Shown: one piece after another, positions 59,737 through 64,000 of the stretch
How positions within the stretch are numbered: position 1 is the first letter of the stretch
Layout: every line of letters starts with the position of its first letter
NCBI GenBank assembly: GCA_039105265.1
Contig: JAPFFF010000054.1
Span: forward strand, 930,001 to 994,000
Length of the DNA: 64,000 bases
DNA from: Tritrichomonas musculus
Taxonomy: Eukaryota; Parabasalia; Tritrichomonadida; Tritrichomonadidae
Direction of reading: 5' to 3'
Position numbers and translations under genes: made by a program
The notes under the pieces: generated by a model
What the model saw: only the letters and a program-made list of their open reading frames with translations
Database searches by the model: none
What the model was told of the DNA's origin: nothing

Positions 59737-60280
59737 ATTTCAAAACGTTTTCAGAAAATTTTCGATTTTTTTATGGATGAAAAATATATTGTTTTTCAAT
59801 CAATAAAATAGATACAAATATGATTAATATATTTTTAAATTTTGCAAAGTTTATAGAATATATATCTAGAAAGTATATTTAAATTATCGCCCTTTTTAAC
59901 AATTTTTTTGAATATTTTGAGTATAGTAATTTTGAAGGAGATTATTTTTATCATAACTCAATGAATAAATTTATATACATATATTTATTATATTCATGAA
60001 GCTTATAAAAGTTGAGCATTCATTTTTCTTAATTCTTATTTTCCGTAAAGTTATAACAAAAATAAACTCCTCCAAAATCACTAGGTTCAAAAAATGCAAA
60101 AAAAAAGTTAAAAAATAACATAATTAAGATATTTTTTGATATATTTATTCTTCCAATATAGAAAAATATAAAAATGCTTTAATCATATTTGTATCTATTT
60201 TATTGGTTGAAAAACAATATATTTTTCATCCAATAAAAAATCGAAAATTTTCTGAAAGTATCTGAAATGATACCGCACCC
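59737..60280. mobile_element. Left-truncated copy of TTAA element E1
   Basis: Matches E1 from just inside its left terminal repeat to its right end (CCC at 60278-60280, followed by TTAA at 60281-60284). The outermost left end, including GGGTGCGG, was lost in a deletion that also removed part of the flank, and about 180 bp are missing from the interior. With one terminus gone it should be immobile. Confidence 0.85.
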
Positions 60281-60284
60281 TTAA

Positions 60285-60986
60285 AATATTTGAATGTGAA
60301 TATTCGATCTTTTCCAGAATAGCAAACTGATGATTCTTTATCTTTTTCAAAATAAAATATTTACGATTGATGATTCAATTGCAAAAATTTTAATAGACAA
60401 AAATGATTTTTGCTATTGTCTCTATTTTTTCAATGAAATCAAATCTTATTTGAGCGACCAAAAATTGCAAGAAATAGAAGGAAAAATTAATGAATTAAAT
60501 GATTTTGAAAAAAAGAGTCATAATGGTGAAAATGATTCTTACATTTGTACATTAATCCGTAACGATTCAGTAGAAGAATTTGTTTCGTTTGTAAACCAGT
60601 CAAATTTACCGCTTTCAACTACAATAAAGTATTCAATTTTGGAAACGAATCAGTTTTTGCTTTTGAATCAAAATACATCGTTAATTGAATATGCAGCATT
60701 CTTTGGAAAAATTCATATTTTTCAATATTTGAGAATGAATGGTCTGGAATTAAGTCCTTCAATTCAAAAAGTTGAAACTTGGGCTTTTATCGATTGTACT
60801 TCATAAAAAAATGTGACTTTTCAGTCTTCATCAACACTTGAAATTCATGATTATGCATTCAAGAATTGTTCTTCCTTGGAAAAAATAGAAATCCCTCTAT
60901 GTTTAACATTTATGGGAGTCTGTGTGTTTGATGGTTGCAATTCTTTGAAAACTGTAATTATCCCACCTAATGTTCATTTTGATTAA
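60285..60986 (+). pseudogene. DUF3447-LRR fusion pseudogene, 5' truncated
   Basis: Starts abruptly at the TTAA end of the E1 copy. FQNSKLMILYLFQNKIFTIDDSI matches the DUF3447 region of the gene at 18711-19823 (KNKRILLLLFKLKFITVDESI), and NGENDSYICTLIRNDSVEEFVSFVNQ matches its later part. After an ankyrin-like FFGKIHIFQYLRMN it changes to LRR_5 repeats (QKVETWAFIDCTS). A single in-frame TAA at 60804-60806 stands where the repeat expects Leu (S-L-K-N-V-T-F). Beyond it the same frame continues through STLEIHDYAFKNCSSL and FDGCNSLKTVIIPPNV to a stop at 60984-60986. The gene lost its start and gained one stop, so it is dead or at best expresses a fragment. Confidence 0.85.
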
Positions 60987-61176
60987 AATGCAAAATGCAA
61001 ATTTTTTTAATAAACATTTCTTATAATCATTAAAAAATGTATTTTGTTAAAAAAAAAAAAAAATGTAAAAAAAATATTGATTTTAATAAAAATTAATTTT
61101 ATTCATGTTAATCTATTAATCTATCTTTCTATTAAATTTAATTAAATCTAATTAAATCTATTCTATTTATTTCTAT

Positions 61177-64000
61177 TTATTGTTTCTTGTTTTTGATTCC
61201 GGTGATGTGGTATTCTTGTTCGTAGTTTTCTTTGAGTTTCTTGACTTCATATTTCAAGCATTTCAGATCATTCTTGAGTCTATCGTTCTCAATCTTCAAT
61301 GCTTCAACGGAATCTGTGTGAGCATAATTTGTAGAGTCTTCATTTGTTTTCTCAGTGATTCCTTTCAGTCTGTTTAATTCTGAACGGAGGGATGAGATTT
61401 GTGATTTCAAGTCATCATTTTCTGTTCTCAATTGTTGAATTGATTGTGTTGACTTTTGGACTTCGCGTTGTTTGGCCATGTCTTTAGAATTCTCTCTCAA
61501 GCGATCAACTTCTGATCTCATCATCCTCAAATCCGATCTCAATGATTCGTTTTCATTCTTGAGTTGATCAATTGTATTGTTGAGTTGTTGTGTGTTGTCC
61601 TTTGGCATTGAATCTTTCATCTTCTTGACTTCATACTTGAGGCATCTGACATCGCCAGTCAAGTGTTTGTTGTCTTCAACTAAATGGTTGACTGCATCGC
61701 TTGTTTCATTGGCCTTTTGTGCAACTTTGCTGAATTTCGAGTTTGCGGCGTCAATCTTTTGGTTGGCTTCATCTGATTTCTGATGTGCTTGATCAACACG
61801 TTCAACAAGATCATCTGGAAGTGGTGCTGCGCGTTCTTCAACTGGTTCTTTGAGTGCCTCGATTTCTTCTCTGAGTGAATTGATTTCTGATTCGATTGGT
61901 TGTGAATCGAATGGTTCTGGATCTGGCTTGTTCTTGAGTCTTTGGAGTTCGTCGCTGAGTGCTTTGATTCTTGATTCAAGAGGTGTAGCATCAAATGGTT
62001 CTGGTGCTGGTGTGCTCTTGAGTTTCCTGACATCCTTCTTGAGATTTTTGATTTCGTTTTCGAGTGATGAAGCATCGAATGGTTCTGGTTCTGGCTTGTT
62101 CTTGAGTTTCTCAACTTCGTCATCGAGTGTTTGGATTCTTGATTCGAGTGGTGTAGCATCGAATGGTGTTGGTTCTGGTTTGTTCTTGAGTTTCCTGACA
62201 TCACTCTTGAGTGTCTTGATATCGGATTCAAGTGGTGTTGCATCGAATGGTGTTGGTTCTGGCTTGTTCTTCAATTTCTGGACTTCGTTATCGAGTGATT
62301 GAATCTTTGATTCGAGTGGAGTTGAATCGAATGGTTCTGGTTCTGGCTTGTTCTTGAGTTTCTCAACTTCATTGTTGACTGATTGAATTCTTGATTCGAG
62401 AGGTGTTGCATCGAATGGTTCTGGTGCTGGTGTGTTCTTGAGTTTCCTGACATCCTTCTTGAGATTCTTGATGTCTGATTCGAGAGGTGTGGCATCAAAT
62501 GGTGTTGGTTCTGGCTTGTTCTTGAGTCTATCAACTTCATCACTGAGTGATTGAATCTTCGATTCGAGTGGTGTTGCATCAAATGGTTCTGGTTCTGGCT
62601 TGTTCTTGAGTTTGTCGACTTCATCATTGACAGATTGAATTCTTGATTCGAGAGGGGTAGCATCGAATGGTGTTGGTTCTGGTTTGTTCTTGAGTTTCCT
62701 GACATCACTCTTGAGTGTCTTGATATCGGATTCAAGAGGTGTTGCATCGAATGGTGTTGGTTCTGGCTTGTTCTTCAATTTCTGGACTTCATCATTGAGT
62801 GATTGAATTTCGTTCTCGAGTGGTGTTGCATCAAATGGCTCTGGTTCTGGCTTGTTCTTGAGTTTCTCAACTTCATTGTTGACTGATTGAATTCTTGATT
62901 CGAGAGGTGTTGCATCGAATGGTGTTGGTTCTGGTTTGTTCTTGAGTCTGTCGACTTCCTTTCTGAGTGATTTGAGTTCCTTTTCAAGTGGTGTTGCATC
63001 AAATGGTTCTGGTTCTGGCTTGTTCTTGAGAGCATCAAGAGCATCACTGAGAGATTGGATTCTATCTTCGAGAGGTGTAGCATCGAATGGTTCTGGTGCT
63101 GGTGTGCTCTTGAGTTTCCTGACATCCTTCTTGAGTGTTTTGATGTCTGATTCAAGAGGGGTGGCATCAAATGGTGTTGGTTCTGGTTTGTTCTTGAGTT
63201 TATTTACTTCATCATTGAGTGATTGAATTTCGTTCTCGAGTGGTGTTGCATCAAATGGTTCTGGTTCTGGTTTGTTCTTAAGCTTGTCAACATCTTTTCT
63301 GAGTGATTTGATATCAGATTGAAGAGGTGTTGCATCAAATGGTTCTGGTTCTGGCTTGTTCTTGAGTGCATCGAGTGAATCACTGAGTGATTGGATTCTA
63401 TCTTCGAGTGGTGTAGCATCGAATGGTTCTGGTGCTGGTGTGTTCTTGAGTTTCCTGACATCCCTCTTGAGTGATTTGATTTCTGTCTCAAGAGGTGTAG
63501 CATCGAATGGTTCTGGTTCTGGCTTGTTCTTGAGTGCATCAAGAGCATCACTGAGTGATTGGATTCTATCTTCGAGTGGTGTAGCATCAAATGGTTCTGG
63601 TGCTGGTGTGTTCTTGAGTTTCCTGACATCCTTCTTGAGATTCTTGATGTCTGATTCAAGAGGTGTGGCATCAAATGGTGTTGGTTCTGGCTTGTTCTTG
63701 AGTTTATTGACTTCATCACTGAGTGATTGAATTTCGTTCTCGAGTGGTGTTGCATCGAATGGTTCTGGTTCTGGCTTGTTCTTGAGTCTATCAACTTCAT
63801 CATTGACAGATTGAATTCTTGTTTCGAGTGGTGTTGCATCGAATGGTGTTGGTTCTGGTTTGTTCTTGAGTTTCCTGACATCACTCTTGAGTGTCTTGAT
63901 ATCAGATTCAAGAGGTGTTGCATCGAATGGTGTTGGTTCTGGTTTGTTCTTCAATTTCTGGACTTCATCATTGAGTGATTGAATTTCGTTCTCGAGTGGT
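61177..64000 (-). CDS. 28-residue-repeat coiled-coil protein, 5' end outside window
   Basis: The frame is open to the window edge; about 941 C-terminal residues are visible. About 25 repeats of 28 residues combine a proline-rich hinge (LKNKPEPTPFDATPLE) with a 12-13-residue amphipathic helix (such as SDIKTLKSDVRKL or SRIQSVNDEVDKL). 28 equals four heptads, so the helix register is kept across hinges. After the repeats comes a degenerate unit, then ~230 residues of continuous coiled coil (DQAHQKSDEANQKIDAANSK, later LRSDLRMMRSEVDRL and LKCLKYEVKKLKEN, twice in similar form) ending in basic GIKNKKQ. This suggests a long filamentous or spacer protein of the cytoskeleton or cell cortex. No known family can be named. 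The stop TAAATAG overlaps a polyadenylation signal. Composition is GC-richer than nearby genes. Confidence 0.85.
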   Translation of the reverse strand, partial: PLENEIQSLNDEVQKLKNKPEPTPFDATPLESDIKTLKSDVRKLKNKPEPTPFDATPLETRIQSVNDEVDRLKNKPEPEPFDATPLENEIQSLSDEVNKLKNKPEPTPFDATPLESDIKNLKKDVRKLKNTPAPEPFDATPLEDRIQSLSDALDALKNKPEPEPFDATPLETEIKSLKRDVRKLKNTPAPEPFDATPLEDRIQSLSDSLDALKNKPEPEPFDATPLQSDIKSLRKDVDKLKNKPEPEPFDATPLENEIQSLNDEVNKLKNKPEPTPFDATPLESDIKTLKKDVRKLKSTPAPEPFDATPLEDRIQSLSDALDALKNKPEPEPFDATPLEKELKSLRKEVDRLKNKPEPTPFDATPLESRIQSVNNEVEKLKNKPEPEPFDATPLENEIQSLNDEVQKLKNKPEPTPFDATPLESDIKTLKSDVRKLKNKPEPTPFDATPLESRIQSVNDEVDKLKNKPEPEPFDATPLESKIQSLSDEVDRLKNKPEPTPFDATPLESDIKNLKKDVRKLKNTPAPEPFDATPLESRIQSVNNEVEKLKNKPEPEPFDSTPLESKIQSLDNEVQKLKNKPEPTPFDATPLESDIKTLKSDVRKLKNKPEPTPFDATPLESRIQTLDDEVEKLKNKPEPEPFDASSLENEIKNLKKDVRKLKSTPAPEPFDATPLESRIKALSDELQRLKNKPDPEPFDSQPIESEINSLREEIEALKEPVEERAAPLPDDLVERVDQAHQKSDEANQKIDAANSKFSKVAQKANETSDAVNHLVEDNKHLTGDVRCLKYEVKKMKDSMPKDNTQQLNNTIDQLKNENESLRSDLRMMRSEVDRLRENSKDMAKQREVQKSTQSIQQLRTENDDLKSQISSLRSELNRLKGITEKTNEDSTNYAHTDSVEALKIENDRLKNDLKCLKYEVKKLKENYEQEYHITGIKNKKQ
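61890..64000 (-). repeat. 84-bp coding tandem repeat array
   Basis: About 25 visible units of 84 bp, continuing past the window. Helix types alternate: a basic type (SDIK.LK.DVRKL), an acidic type (SRIQSVN.EV.KL), an NEIQSLNDEV type and a DRIQSLSDALDAL type. From unit 14 to 23 they cycle with period three (252 bp). From unit 5 to 8 basic and DRIQSL types alternate with period two. This implies expansion by unequal exchange of multi-unit blocks. Confidence 0.92.

Larger units (their letters stand above)
52331..60284. repeat. Tandem segmental duplication, copy B
   Basis: Repeats the order of copy A: HSP70 remnant, AT-rich spacer (52807-53296, nothing seen), BspA-like gene, promoter block, E1 element. 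It differs by a 1282-bp insertion (E2) in the BspA gene, a roughly 180-bp deletion joining the promoter flank to the inside of E1, a further ~180-bp deletion inside E1, and scattered point changes. By eye the first ~1190 BspA residues differ from copy A at about 14 positions, so the duplication is recent. Confidence 0.93.

Noticed and set aside
61180-63978. Long open frames on both strands within the 84-bp repeats, some with repeated Ser/His-rich translations
   Set aside because: They arise because an 84-bp period (a multiple of three) repeats the same stop-free frames. Only the PFDATPLE/heptad frame makes structural sense and has a coherent non-repeat C-terminus.

Overview
The window looks like nuclear DNA of a parabasalid (trichomonad) protist, very AT-rich. 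Four kinds of evidence point there: long intronless genes with almost no 5' leader; a TCATT box (a match to the trichomonad Initiator TCA+1-Y-W) 10-11 nt upstream of several start codons; TAAA overlapping or just after most stop codons, the known trichomonad polyadenylation signal; and typical gene families (BspA-like LRR_5 proteins, DUF3447/ankyrin proteins, papain-like peptidases, many kinases, bacterial-looking small enzymes). A Tritrichomonas-like species is my guess, but genus cannot be fixed from sequence reading alone.

Layout. 1-7.9 kb: a decayed papain-family peptidase gene, a MITE-like repeat, an SLC35F-type transporter, a maltose O-acetyltransferase-like enzyme, an NAD(P)-binding SDR-like protein (reverse), and 2.5 kb of AT-rich DNA holding a possible HSP70-like remnant. 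7.9-20 kb: a 1204-aa protein that looks like a chain of divergent ubiquitin-like folds, an AGC kinase with two large low-complexity insertions inside its catalytic domain, and on the reverse strand an LRR_5-kinase fusion and a DUF3447/ankyrin-LRR gene broken in two. 21-25 kb: a convincing VPS15/PIK3R4 orthologue.

25.7-44.5 kb is one uninterrupted 6266-codon gene. It joins a pseudokinase, a Sel1-like segment, six midasin/MoxR-type AAA+ modules, a long linker, acidic stretches, a VWA domain, a second VWA, a GATase1-like domain and a third VWA with a complete MIDAS. It resembles midasin in general plan but has ends midasin lacks, and is the best candidate here for an undescribed system.

44.5-61 kb is recently rearranged. 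A unit of about 7 kb (HSP70 remnant + 1653-aa BspA-like gene + TTAA-flanked transposon) is tandemly duplicated. The second copy of the BspA gene is split by another TTAA-specific element, so copy A shows the empty target site. A decayed DUF3447-LRR gene lies at the outer edge of the duplication. From 61.2 kb to the end runs the C-terminal part of a protein made of 28-residue (84-bp) repeats, open at the window edge.

The genes do not form an operon. Likely functional links are VPS15 with a VPS34 lipid kinase encoded elsewhere and, as inference only, the AAA/VWA giant with ubiquitin-like ligands, since midasin's MIDAS domain binds ubiquitin-like domains.
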